A stretch of 64,000 nucleotides of DNA from positions 372,001 through 436,000 of the forward strand of contig JACDTU010000016.1 of the NCBI GenBank assembly GCA_022376465.1. Direction: 5' to 3'. Below, piece by piece: positions 11,776 through 24,021 of the stretch; within the stretch, counting starts at the first letter, position 1; the number at the start of each line of letters is the position of its first letter. The notes below the pieces were generated by a model. That model worked only from the letters and a program-made list of their open reading frames with translations. It searched no databases and was not told where the DNA came from. The DNA comes from Cubamyces lactineus (taxonomy: Eukaryota > Basidiomycota > Agaricomycetes > Polyporales > Polyporaceae). The position numbers were made by a program, and so were the translations under genes.

Positions 11776-14700
11776 CTAGGAGGCCTCCTCGACTTGAATG
11801 GTGAGCTCCTCGAGCCCTGAGATGCGGCTTCGGAGGAGCCTGTCGACCCGCTCGACGACGCGGTCTACCTTTGCGAAGGACGGGGGCGCGATTGAGTGCG
11901 GTCCGCCCGGATCGAGGGAGGACGCGGAGGGCGCGAGTTGGATGTGGATTGTGCCGATGATGCTCGCTGAGTCCTTTGGCCAGAACCGAGGGGAGTGGTA
12001 CGATGCGAGGCCGTCGACGGGGGCCAGCTGGGATGGTGTTTCAGCAGTCGTTCGGAAAGTACAGGCAATGGTCGAACATACCTCAGTGAGAGCGTCCTGG
12101 ATGGACTTTTCGCGCGTGTCGAGGTCGAGCGCGAGGACCTTGCCGGTGTCGATGACAAGCGGGATGACGCTCGCAGCAATGAGGATGGCGATGAACAGGG
12201 ACGCGATGGGGTCGAACCCGGTCCAGCCGTACAGCTGGATGAGCAGCGTCGAGACGATCACACCGACAGAGCCTAGCGTGTCCTGGGATGGCGAACAGTT
12301 CAGCATCGCTGGAGATACTACAGCGGACGATGATAGGGCAAGAAAGACTTACCGCCATGACGTGCAGGAAGACGCCGCGCATGTTGTGACTGTGGCCCTC
12401 GTGCGCATGGTCGTGCACGTGGGTGTGGTCGTGCAGGTTTGGGGTGTGCGCCTCGGCGTGGTGCGTCGCGAAGTGGTCGTCGTGCCCGAACTTGTAGCTT
12501 GGCGTGAGCGGCGAGATCGTGCTCGCGTCTCCGCCGCGCAGATGCGAGTGCGAGCGAGAGTCCGAGTGAGAGTGAGAGTGCGCGTTGGAGGAGAGATCCG
12601 GGGAGACGGGTGAGTGCACGGAGGGCGAGGGCGGCACGTCAATCTTGATCTCGAGGGATTGGTGTCGGGAATGGAGGCCTGTGCGTGCTGGCGAGAGCGC
12701 GGAGGGGGAATCGTCTGGGCGGGAGGGCGGGAATGAGTGAGACACCGCGCGGGTGTGCGTCGGCGAAGGCGAATGGGCATGTGAATGTGAGTGCGAGTGC
12801 GACTCCACCGGAACTGGAGCGTGCGTCTGCGAATGCGAGTGTGAGTGGGAATGATCATGCGTATGCGCACTCGGAGACGGGGATATCGGTGCCGCCGCGT
12901 GCGAGTGACCGTGGTCGTGCTCGTCGCAGTGGTCATCTGCCGCATGCGAGTGGGAATGAGAGTGGTCATCGTGCGCATGGCTGTGGGTATGGCTGTGGCC
13001 GTGCGCGGAGGGTTGAGGGCTCGGCGGAGCGGCTGGACCATGACTATGGCCGTGACTATGTCCGTGCGAGTGCGAATGCGAGTGGCCGCCCTGTCAAGGA
13101 AGGTTCAGGGACATGCGCTTTGGGGAGGGAAAGGAGTGGGAAGAGTGCATACGTGGTGATGGCCGCCCATAGCGAACATGCCGAAGAGGTTGACGGCAAG
13201 ACCGAGAGAACTGACCAGGAGGAGTTGGCTGGTGTTCATCTCTGGAGGATTGAGCCTAGAGCGAAATGAGGTGGATCGAGGACATGCGCGGAGATGCGAC
13301 TTACAAGCGTTGGATGGCTTCGAAGACGATGAATACTGAGATGAGAACGAGGAAGATTCCGTTGGCGAATCCGGACAAGGTTTCAATGCGTCCGTACCTG
13401 GGACAAAATAAGCATATGGATCGGCGTGGTAAAAACAACATGTATCGTACCCGTAGGTGAACCGTTCGTTGGGTGGCCAACGGGCCATTACAGATGCGAT
13501 TAGGCCCACGCCAATAGCCATACAGTCGAAAGCCATGTGAATCGCTATCAAATCGCACTGAGCGGATTGTACGGGTACTTTTGAACATGCGCTTACCGTC
13601 AGAGATCAAGCCGAGACTGTTAGTCCAGATGCCGTACAGCATTTGGACGAGCATGTAGCACATATTAAGCATTAGGAAGTAGAATATTTTGCGGGATTCT
13701 GGGTTGGATAGTATGTCCTTGAGATACGCCCGCATCAAGCGAGAGGCGGATGCATAGTAGGAGCGCGCGTTTGCGCCGGGTTCCGACATTCTTGGGTACA
13801 TTCCTGCATACAGTGTGAGTTACTCATGCAAACCGTCGGTCATGAGACGTACCGTAGAGTAGCATGCCAAAGACCAGGAAGTCGGCCAGCCTCGGCCCGT
13901 GACCGAATGTAAGGTATCCGAACACGATTGCTGTGGCGAAGGTTGCTGTGTAGGACGAAACGACATAACGGGGAGAGGTGAGCGCGACGCTTGTGCTCAC
14001 AGATGCGCGTGGTACGTAGTACAACAGGATATATGCTAGGCAGGGGAGCACCGCGAGCGCAGACAAGGAGGGTATGACATATGATGAGTCCTCCACCTTT
14101 GCAACTAAGTCAACATATATGCGGTGAATCACTTGGGCAGCGACTTACAAGGAGGTGCCTGAGGAGATACATGGGCAAGCTGAACATGCATGCACCGAGG
14201 GTCGTCAACGCGGATGTCATTGATTGACCGAGAGTGGGCGACAGCACGCCTTCGGTATGTTCCAGCGCGGCGGAAGACAGAGCCTCGACGACTAGCGCAC
14301 CATATGCAGGCAGGAAGTCGTCGAAGTTGCTAGGCAGAAAACGAGCGTCCCAGAGGAACGAGAGGATTAAAGCGAGGAGCACGGCGGATGCTTGCTTGAC
14401 CTGCATTGGGTGAATAGACTAGACGTGATACGGATAAGATAGGGACTCACAGATGAGAGGTTGGTCAACGATTTGAACCATATCGACGAGAAGTGGGTAA
14501 ACAGGATCACTCTGCAGGAATTCATTGGGATGTCGAGTGGAAATGGGACGATGAGGGGGACATACCGCGTCGAGGGCAATCGATATAATGCTGTAAGTAA
14601 CCCGGCGTAGCGCAGGAACATCAACAGCGAGCTCATCCCGAGCACCGACCACTGAGATTATTTATGTAGTCTGGTCGCGCTGGTGCGGTGAATAGCAACG

Positions 14701-15016
14701 TACCTCTGCTATCTGTTTCTTGTGCAGCTGGCCAGAGGTGACAAGCCATACCATGACGGCCAAGCCACCACAGGCGAGGACTCTGACCAAGACCCAGAAG
14801 ACACCAAGCTCGTTAAGGAGATAGTCCTTGCCTGCATTGAGAGCAATGACGAGTATAACGTCCGCCAGTAAGCGTTGCGACAACACGGAACTGGATTCGC
14901 GCCATGCGCGGTAAGGAGGTGAGTTTCGCTCAGGTACGGTGCAGCACGTACGTGTTCAAGGGGCTGGAAGACTGAATATGTATCTTGCCTCGTGTCCGTG
15001 CATTAATACTATCCAT
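11776..15016 (-). CDS. MSC2: MSC2/ZnT5-type cation diffusion facilitator, ER/secretory zinc transporter
   Basis: Thirteen exons (15016-14952, 14890-14704, 14651-14566, 14511-14451, 14400-14149, 14096-13853, 13803-13597, 13544-13451, 13397-13305, 13255-13153, 13090-12353, 12282-12082, 12027-11776) give 860 residues. The N-terminal 340 residues hold many hydrophobic helices, the extension that marks Msc2/ZnT5. The CDF core follows. Both metal sites are intact: HMAFD (about residues 370-374) and HVMAD (about 707-711), the HxxxD pairs of transmembrane segments 2 and 5. Between them lies a loop of about 235 residues loaded with HSHSHS, HGHSH and HDH repeats, ending just before NMRGVFLHVMADTLGS. 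Msc2 supplies zinc to the endoplasmic reticulum lumen, in yeast together with Zrg17. The start at 15016 adds 21 codons in a short first exon whose junction keeps frame; an alternative first exon is possible. Confidence 0.9.
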
Positions 15017-16513
15017 CCTTTTCAAATGGGTGTCGGACGAATCGCGTAGAGAGAGAACGTCGGCCTATTATTACGCTACAGAGACGAACCGGAAGGTGCG
15101 TGTGAGCTGACTGGGGAGGTACCGATGCCGGTAAGGAGCGAAGCAAGAGAGCGACCTGGAGATGAGAGACCTTGGATATCAGGGAGAGCGGTAGAGCATG
15201 AGAAGTATGCCAAAGATACAGGCCAATCGCTGGGTCGGGGAGCTCGATGCGAGTGCAGTACCTTGCTGAGGAGGACGGGAGACTGCGATTGTGGCAACAC
15301 CTCCGCCAATCACGGGCGCTTACATGCACACGCCGACCAAATGGGCACCAGTCGTTTGCTACTTCAAGTCTCTTTTCCCCACCACTCTCATCCGCACTCT
15401 CCGAAATCATATCTCATGGGACTTCAATATCTGCTCTGACTGCTACAACACTGTTATGCCAGGCGTGCATACCCTCACAAGAGGCTTGAATGACAGCATG
15501 TAATACTCGGTTACATCGACTCTCGAGCTCTGTCTCACAGACTACATGCATATGCCGTTGCGAAGATGCCTAAACGACTCCGGTGTTGGTGCATGCGGCA
15601 GTTGAAACAATGTTTATGGATACCGGGCCCAACCGAAGACACATCCGCATGTCGAAGCTAAGTCGATTGTCCTTTCGTGATAGATCCCCTGTGCCAAGGC
15701 ATGCACATGGGCAGCATAGTTGAGGAAGGAAAGCAGACGTCGGCCTAGAGGTGAGTACGTACAGGTACGTACCCATACGCCACGCATGATCATATAGCCG
15801 GTAGGGCTGGCCGTATGAGTGCCCTTCTGCGCTGACGCGATGAGTCCTTGTTGTGCAGTCGCAGACTTTCGCAGGCCCGGAGTGGCAATCTGCAAGAAGC
15901 CTCGAGTGTCCAGTTCTCAGTACGAGCAATGCCGGACATCCGGGGCCCGACTTGCAATTGTTCGTCTGAGGAAAGACTGGCCATGTAGCATGACAACGAG
16001 ATGTGCATTGAGCTGTCGATGGTTGTTCGTCTCCTGCACTTGACGTGGTAGATACATGGGTCTGTGCAGTCCGGCGTGTATTGATCCGAGGATGTAATCG
16101 GTTTCTCTCACTGAGCGTTGCAGACGGGCGCTAGATGGTATGTATGTGGTCCAGGTATAGACGACGAGCCCATGACATTGAGCAGCATGCAGCACAGAGA
16201 CGTCGCTCGCGGTGATGGTGTAGCTTGAGGACATGAGGGCGTGTTCTGGGAGAGTGTCGGGTGGAGGGGAGAGGGGGAGGGAAGGGATGGCAGGCGTGAG
16301 TAAGGGGAGAGGTGGGGCGAGATGGCCGGGGCCGCGGTTGGCGCGCTGTGTATAGCAGTCCTCGACTCGATCCAGTCGCCCTCTTAGCCGTCCAACTAGT
16401 CCCGCCAACTTTCTTAGACTCTTGGCCCCTCCTCTTTCCCTCCCCTTACTTCCACCGCCAGCTCCTTTCCCCGTTTCTTGCCTAGATCGTTTACAAACCC
16501 TCCAATACACCTC
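15017..16513. other. Long divergent intergenic region between zinc transporter and Zn2Cys6 factor 1
   Basis: About 1.5 kb between the divergent starts of MSC2 and transcription factor 1. It carries both promoters. Several frames of 60-200 codons cross it, but none has a recognisable domain or a convincing splice chain. The last about 100 bases before the factor are C/T-rich (CTCCTCTTTCCCTCCCCTTACTTCC). The length suggests a complex promoter for the regulator. A small lineage-specific gene cannot be excluded. Confidence 0.5.
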
Positions 16514-19500
16514 ATGTCTTCAGCCAGCCAGCTGGCCCAAAAGTCAAAGAGGCGCAACGCCACCTTATCGTGTGCAGAGTGTCGTCGGTGCGCCTGGCCC
16601 ATCCAGCTGCGCGCTCCTCCAATCGTGCTAATTTCATCCCTCGGCCACCCCCTCCAGCCTCAAACTCAGGTTAGCATACACTCACGTACACCCCTACCAC
16701 GCCTTCCTCGGCCTGATCGTATGTTACTCCCAGATGTTCGCGCGTATTCCCTTGCGCCAGCTGCGTAAAGAAAGGCTGTGCTGCAATCTGCCCTGATGGT
16801 ACGTGCTTCATTGATCATCCTCATCCTCCATCCCGCGATTAACCTCTATCCCGCCTTTCCACAAAGGGTCCCTTACCACCGGCAAAGGCAATCGGTGCGT
16901 AAACACCGTCCTCGTCGGTCGCGCCTCTTTTTGAGTTGCCGACCTATCTCTTTTTAGCTTCGTCCTCGCCAACACTGAAGTTCTCCATGACAAGATCACT
17001 ATCCTTGCTAATCGCGTTCGCGCATTGGAGGACGCCCTGCATGAGGCGCACTCCAGCATATCCAATCAGCCCCATCCTCTCCTCACTGATGAACTCCGAG
17101 CGCTCAAGCGCCCCCTCGAAAGAGAGGCTCCAGAGGAGCAGGCGCAGGACCAAGATCAGGACAGCGTAGAGTCCATTCACGTCGGGTCCCTGTAAATCGG
17201 TTCCATGATTCTCGTCTTCGGACGGTCTAACCTTATATTCTCACCCAGATCGATTACCGAATCAGGTCACACCAAGTTCTACGGCGGAATGGCCAACGCC
17301 TGGGTAAGCTGCCCATGACTCCGCGTATGACCGTCTGTTGACATGATGACCATTACCCAGTATTTGTTACAGGTACGCGGGTCGTTACCAGTAGTACTAG
17401 ACCATATGTTTATATCCGAGTGTAGAACGAGGCAGGAAGCGACGATGAGGAAGATAGTCCTCAGATGCAGTTACCCACGGATATACCCTGGCTCAGCCAC
17501 ACGTTTCCATTCTATACGGCAGTAAACGAAACTGCCGGTGGGATCCGCGATGCAGTGCTCGCCGCTCTTCCCGACCACGCAAAGGCACGTCGGCTGGCCA
17601 CCGTGTACTTCAAGCATGCCGCATGGATGTACGTCAGAGTTCCCAAATTGTTCCTTCCCTCTCTTCCTTCTAGCGGCGCATGAACGCTAATATATCCTAC
17701 ACGCTCACCTGCTCGTCGCAACCCGTGTCCTGGTGATCCCAGGTATACACCTATTCCAGAAGCCGAATTTGAGGAGACCATCTTCTCCCGCGTCTACGAA
17801 CAACGGATGGAGACGGACCCCGCGCCGATGGACGCGCACCGGCTCGCCGTGCTCTGTTTTGTACTTGGGCTGGGCGCGCTCCTCGACCTCGAGAAGCCGT
17901 CGCTCTCGGCGGAGGCAATGCGCTACTACCAACTCGGCAGGGCGGCCCTGAGTTTGGACTCGATCCTAGAATCGCAATCAATCCCGGCCATCCAAGCGTT
18001 GGTGAGTGTTTGCGGTGGCTTCGCGACCCTGCGACCCCATTCCTGCTTCGCCCCGAGGTCCACGGATCGTTGCTCATCGCACGTGAGCAGATCCTCATTT
18101 GCCACTACATGTTCCTATCGTTCGTCGACGGCCCTCGCTGGGCCCTCATGGGCCTTGCGGTCAAATTAGCCCAAAGCGTAAGTGTCTCAGCGGTCTATGT
18201 CCCCTCATGTGAAGGTTCTGATCGCTTTCGTCCGCTAGCTTGGTCTCCGTGAGCCGTCTACGCTGCATTGTCACCGGCTGAGAGTTCCCTCTTGACGAAT
18301 GGCGCGCGATTAGATCGTGATAGCGGGCGGTGGAACCTCGATGCGAAGGAGACATTCAGGCGGCGCTCGCTCTTTTACGAACTGTATACCTACGACTCCT
18401 GGCAGGTGAGCCTTCCGTGTCGATGGGGTCCCCCCTCCTCGCTCTCTCACCCAACCTACTACTTGCCTCTTTCAGAGCTTGACTTATGGCCGCCCACCTT
18501 CCTTCGCGCCCGCCTTCATCGACTGTAAGATGCCCGAGGAGCCGACAAAGAACGACCACGGCGAGCTGGAGATGAGCTGTGGGTTTTCGTTCCGTCGTCC
18601 CGCTCCGCTGTTATGTCGACTCATCGTCCCCATCTAGTTGCTGGTTGGAAGCATCGCTTTTCTTTCAAATGTCTCGCTGTTGTGCACGAGCGTGCCTTCG
18701 GCGCGAACGTACCTCGTTATTCCGTCATCAGCGAGCTCGACAAGAGGGTGCGCGATTACTACATTCCTCCTTCCCTCAGAGTGCCAGGGTTTGGTGGGGC
18801 GCCGATGGAGAGTCCGCACGTCCAGCCGCCGATTGAGCTGACGATGCAGCGGTACATCGCCTTTGCCATCAAGGAAATGAGTGAGTAGGACGTCTCGCCT
18901 CTCATGATTTGGTATGCTGGACAATTGGCATTACAGCGCTGTTCTACCTCCACCGTGGCTTCTTCGCTCGCGCGCTGGAAGAGAGCCCGGGCGATCCGCT
19001 CGGCAGCAAGTACGCGCCCTCTGTCTTGGCTGCGTACACCTGTGCTTGCTCTTTCGTCGGCCTCGCTCGCAGTCTGTACTCTCAACATCCTGGTCTCACG
19101 GAGCGGATGTGGTTCTTGTTTACTCATGTCTTCTCGTGCTCGGTATGTCCTCTCCTCTGGCGTTCTTGCTATTAGATTTTGGCAGTCGCTGATGAAATTG
19201 GCTTGGTTCTTGTGATATCTGAAGATTGTCCTGGGGTCGATCGCTACAAAGTGCCCAAGCATGGCTCTTGCTCCCTCTGCGCTGTCGAACCTCGACTCCG
19301 CGCTCAACCTGTTCAGCGAGGTCTCTAGTGCCGGGAACGCCCGCGCTGCAAAGGTGTTGGTAAGTCGAGATCCTTTTATATCATCTGATATGCCACGTCT
19401 CATTCTGATGCCGTCGTCCCTTAGCCCGTTTTGCAAAAGCTCAAGGCCCGAGCATTGGCGGCGAAGCAGGCTGCGGCTACCCACTCTCCCATCTTGAACG

Positions 19501-20270
19501 GTCCGCAGAGCCCAACGGAGGGCATGTTCGTCAAGGAAGAGGATGAGGAGCTAGCTGCGCTGGGCGGCAAGACCCGGCTGATCTCGCGCAAATCGCCATC
19601 GGCGTATTCGAACCCGTCGTCGCCCCAGGAGTCGTCTCAACAGTCGGCGAGTCCTATCGAACAACCTGTTGCGTACATGCCGACCGAGATGACGCCTCCG
19701 CCGCAGGCGTCGACATCGTCGGCGTCGGCGGCGCCAGCAGCGATGATGGGAACGGAGGTCCCGCAGTCGCCCGAGTCGGTGCACGGCACGCTTGTCGATG
19801 GGACACAGTGGGGCAATGGAGGCTACGTGGCTGGGCAGCATGCCGCTGCCGCTGCAGCAGAGGCGGGGATGTACGACTATGGGTATCCGGACATGACGCA
19901 GTGGCAGCAGGCGACGGTGACGAGCCCTACGAACGGGCATATGCACATGCAGAGCATGTCGCTTGACATGCATGCGCTGCCTGTACAGTACAATGGGTAC
20001 GAGCAGGTGGGGGGACACTCGACACCGACAATGGGCGGACATCCGGGACACCATCCGTCTCATCCCCATCCTCATCATCCTCACCACCCACACCATCAGC
20101 AGCAGCAGCAGCAGCAGCACCAAGGTCATCATCAGGCGCATCCTCAGCAGCACCCGCACCAGCAGGGGTATGGGATGCAGCCGCAGTCGCCGGTGCATGC
20201 GCATCATTTGTCGGCGACGGATCCGCACGCGTCGTGGAACTACCTCTTTGCGCAGTTCAACCAGGTCTGA
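16514..20270 (+). CDS. Zn2Cys6 transcription factor 1, fungal-specific, 17 exons
   Basis: Exons 16514-16587, 16658-16669, 16734-16798, 16867-16894, 16958-17191, 17249-17303, 17361-17372, 17426-17628, 17743-18001, 18091-18177, 18239-18248, 18314-18405, 18476-18578, 18638-18880, 18937-19142, 19225-19359 and 19425-20270 give 887 residues. The zinc cluster (about residues 21-50) reads SCAECRRLKLRC ... PCASCVKKGCAAIC, six cysteines with CX2CX6C spacing. A short leucine-type dimerisation coil follows (HDKITILANRVRALEDAL). The middle region has the fungal-specific transcription factor signature (HRLAVLCFVLGLGALLDLE, WALMGLAVKLAQS, RRRSLFYELYTYD). The C-terminus is Ser/Pro-rich and then His/Gln-rich (about residues 805-865), a likely activation region. 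It is a nuclear DNA-binding regulator; its targets are unknown. The 3' edge of intron 9 is uncertain: three in-frame acceptors exist between 18058 and 18090. It is paralogous to the gene at 42414-45838. Confidence 0.9.
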
Positions 20271-21851
20271 GGTATAGGTGTCAGAGTCGGACTCTGGGTC
20301 AGAGATATCGGTTTGCGGATGTGTATGGGGACTCCGGTGTTTCGCCGCTTGGGTCTCGCCTTTCTTGCTCTTTCTCGCGTCCACTAGTGTACTGTCGGCA
20401 TCGTCGTCGTGCTATAAGGTCTGGGTCTGGGTTTGGTCCTCTCGCTCGTTCGCTCGCCCGTTTGCTTATCGTATGTACGCTCCGCTGTTCTGTCGGGTTT
20501 TTGTTGTATGTTGTATGATCGTGTCTATGTATAACAGTGTTTGAGTACTTTATATTGGGGTGTTGTCGCCTGATAAGCCTTATACCCTATTCTGTTCGTA
20601 CTATGCACTAGTCTGAGACCTGCGTAGTCGGTGCTCGGTGCTGGTTAGTACTGTAGTTCTCGTACTACATATCCTTCTGTGGATATTCTGGACGGCCCCG
20701 AATATGCATGTTGTTCATATGCATATATTCACTGGGCCTACAATTGGGCGGGATGTGTGTGTGGCCACACCGATAGAGCGGTGCGCCGATCTAGCTAGTG
20801 ACATCGGCAGATGCAGTTCCGCCTTCAGATGAGTCAAATAAGGCGCGGATGTGAATGATGCACGGTATACTGACACCATTGACACATATTGCCAAGCACT
20901 GTACAACGCACACAAACAGATAATGGAGCAGCGTAAGTATGTGATTCATTCATGAAAGAAGCTCGGACGATCATTACTATTCATTGCTCATGTCGAACTC
21001 GCAATCCCGGATAGACGTAATGGCGCTGTGCAGGTGCTACAGTACTTACTACCAGCTGCAGTAATATACATAGATTTGTGTGACCCTTGTGTTGCGCATT
21101 CCGCACATCGCGATACGAATGACTCAGAAGTAGACCTTACTACTTCGTCCTAGCCTCGACTCGTGACTGTTGCAATCAACGGCGGTGAGGTGACCCACCA
21201 TTCACCGGACCTATCCATCCAAGTCGGAGGTTCGCGGGTGTGTTATTGCTTGGCTCGGGTACTAGCATTTGCTATGGCATGCGCGGCTGTGTCCCATATG
21301 AGTGTGTAACAATGGCTGGCGGAGGAAGAAGGGCGCCCTTGCGTCAGTCTCGAGGCACACCACAGGTTGCTTGGCGAGCGCACGGCGGCACGATTCGGAT
21401 TCCAGGAGGAGTTGTGTAGCAGCCTAGTTCATTGCGGGGATCAGCACGACTTTGCCGCCAGGAAAGTCGTAGAAAAAGGGTGGAGAGCTATAGTTGCCTG
21501 ACTTGCGAAGCGTTTCATCAAGTACTCTGAATGCAAAGACAAGTATGAGGAGGTTGCAGAGAAGACGACATGGTATGATCTGCTCTAGCCGTTCTCATCA
21601 AGTTATGCGCGCTCCGCCATTGCTCAAACACGCTCTTACCACGGAGCGCCCTGACTTTCACACGGTGTGGAGAGAGTGCAATAGCTACTGTATAGCGCTG
21701 CGATGCACAGTTGAACGATCGAGCGATCGACGCGCCGTTGTTGAACGGAGCGAGTGACTTGAAGCTGTAACAACACCTGATCCCATAGCACCAAGCAAAG
21801 TACAACAGAGACGGCTCGGATACCGATAGCTAGTAGCAGACCCAGACTCGC
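20271..21851. other. Convergent intergenic region between transcription factor 1 and BFR2
   Basis: About 1.6 kb between converging 3' ends, large for this gene density. The first 350 bases are probably 3' untranslated sequence. Beyond that I see short frames without domains and no RNA gene with a plausible fold. A small gene lacking known domains or a degraded insertion is possible. Confidence 0.5.
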
Positions 21852-23793
21852 CTACGTCTGGAGGAGCGACGAGAAGAGGCCGTCGATCTGCTCCTCGTGC
21901 CACTCGCCGACGACGACGGGGACGGGGACCATGAAGTTCTGCAGCTTCGGATGGACCTCGTACCGGAGCTTGCGGCCCTTGCTCGCCTTGGTGTCGATGG
22001 TCTTTTTGCGCTTCGCCTTGCGCTCGCGCTGCTGGATCTGCCACCGCGCCTCGCCGGCTTGGGCGCCGTCCCCGCCGCGCGCGGCGATGACGTCCCGGAG
22101 GAGCTGCTGGTAGTAGTCGGTGTCGTCGAACACGTCTGGGTCGAGCTTCTCTTCGTCGTCCTCATCTTTGCCCTCGGCGTCGGCGTCTGCGGGGCGGGTG
22201 TGGCCGATTCGGACGTGCTTGTCCTTGCGCTTGCGTGTGCGGTCGAGCAGCTTCTGGCGGTCGGCGCGGAAGATGTCGTCGATGAGGGCGACGACGCCGA
22301 CTTGGGCGGGGGATTTGCCGTCCCGGAGGAAGGAGCCCTTGTTATCGGGCAGGAGGACGTTGGGCGCAACTGCTTGGACTTTGGCGGACCATTTGGCGAG
22401 CGTGTCGACGAGCCAGGGGTGGTAGCTCGCTTCGAGTGCAGAGGCGTCGGCAGAGAGCGCGGTGAAGGCTTCGCTGTAGGAGGGGAGGGGATCTGATGGA
22501 GGTGAGGGCTGGTCGAGCCTGCGGCGTTTGCGGGCAGGAGGCTCTATCGATTCGTTGGATCGGAGGAGGTCCTAGTTTCATGTGAAAGGTGAGAACGTGC
22601 GCAAGACTTGGCGAGGCGCGGCAGAACTTACCTCCTGTAGTGAAAATAGCTCTTCGATGAGGCTGTCGGCTACGTCCAAGAAGCTGTCCAACGCCTCGCG
22701 CGCAGAGGGATGCGAGGCGTATTGCGTGACCTCTGAGGGCTATAGTGGGCATGAGCAAGTTTTGCCGGGGCTAGGCGGGCGAGGCATGACATACCAAGGG
22801 TAGCCGGTTGGCGGTGGTGACGGCCTTGTGCAATTGTATACGTGCGTCAAGGAGGGTGTCCCAGAGGGTCTGGACGGGGGTGCATCACGGCATGGTGGTG
22901 AGCATGGGGAGGCACGATGGATTGGGGGTAAAGATGGCGTGCAACTTACGATCTGACGCGATACGGCCTTGCCCTTTTTCTTGTCGACCTCGTGTGTCTT
23001 GCGAAGGTTCGAGGCGATGTCGTTCTCGTGCTGTTCCTGGTGCTGCCCGCTGATATCGATGCGAGAGAGCCCGGCGGAGGCCTCGTTGAGGTGTTTTTGG
23101 GAGGTTGTGCGGGGTGAGGATGTCTGGTCGTGCTCGTCTTCGGAGCCGGATCCGGACTCTTCGTCTGAGGCGCCTTCGCTGCCCTCGTCGTGCTCTACTG
23201 GACTGTGAAGCTCCTCGTCCTCGTCCGTTTCCCCTTCGCTGTGGGAGAGATCTTCAGCTTGGGCTTCGTCTTCGGACATGCCCTGGTCATCATCCTCATG
23301 CTCCGGGTCGCTGTCCCGGTCCGAGTCGTCGTAGAGTTGTTTGCGGCTAGTGCGAACGCCGTCATACTTTGGATCGTTGATGCTGTCGTGTAGTTTACGT
23401 ATTGCGGAGGGGCTGCATGGGAGGAGAGAAGCGTGAGTATGGTCAGAACGGGGAAATGAATGGGCACACGAGCGGGGGCTAGGGGAGGCGAGGAAGAGGG
23501 GTGGGGTACTCACGCGACATCAATGTAGTGTTCTCTTGCGGAGGGGTCATCGATGGCGGACAATCGATGTTCTTCGGAGTGGGGGTCGTTTGCTGCGAGA
23601 GCGTCTTCAGGGTCGAGGTCTGGTGATCGAGGAAGGAGTTTAGCGGGGACTCACATGAGGAGAGGGAGAGACGCACCGATGGGAGCTGGCTGTGCGAGCT
23701 CTGCGAGCTGGTCCTTCAAGGATAGACCTGGGGGGAAGGAGAGTGTTATGCGGGGATATGTCGCGAGAACGAGGAAAACATACGAGCGGCCAT
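21852..23793 (-). CDS. BFR2: BFR2/AATF (Traub family) ribosome biogenesis factor
   Basis: Seven exons (23793-23784, 23727-23677, 23619-23514, 23412-22950, 22869-22795, 22739-22632, 22571-21852) give 510 residues. The first coding exon is only 10 bases (ATG GCC GCT C). The protein opens with LSLKDQLAELAQPAP and DPEDA, then YDGVRTSRK, a strongly acidic Asp/Glu/Ser region (about residues 90-165), the AATF leucine-rich segment (TLWDTLLDARIQLHKAVTTA) and the C-terminal Traub domain with DTKASKGRKLRYEVHPKLQN. Bfr2/AATF acts in the nucleolus in early 40S subunit assembly. All expected parts are present and intact. It shares a 228-base divergent promoter with the AT-hook gene. Confidence 0.95.
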
Positions 23794-24021
23794 GGGTGAG
23801 TGTATGCGTTTTGAAAGGAGGAAGAGAGATGATGGGGGACGATTGATTGGAGAGAAAGGAAGGAGGGGCGCGGGGATGTGGCCGTGGTGGTGGGCGGCTG
23901 AGGCGAGTTACAACTACCATCCAACTCTCGAACAGCTCTCTCTCTTTTCCCCCAACGTCGTCCCCGACCGTCTTCGCCGCCCTGGAGTGTTATTCCCCCT
24001 ACAGATGCACCAAAGCGCAAA
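23794..24021. promoter_or_regulatory. Compact bidirectional promoter of BFR2 and the AT-hook gene
   Basis: Only 228 bases separate the two divergent start codons, so transcription of both genes must start here. It contains a purine-rich GAGAAAGGAAGGAGGG stretch on the plus strand and a CTCTCTCTTTTCCCCC stretch nearer the AT-hook gene. No TATA box seen. Confidence 0.65.

Noticed and set aside
12349..13041. Arg/Thr-rich minus-strand frame over the zinc transporter loop
   Set aside because: It is the out-of-frame shadow of the histidine-rich exon; the correct frame joins cleanly to both flanking CDF halves.
21140..21300. Possible tRNA, because of a GGTTCG-like word
   Set aside because: No acceptor stem, anticodon arm or proper T-arm can be folded around it.
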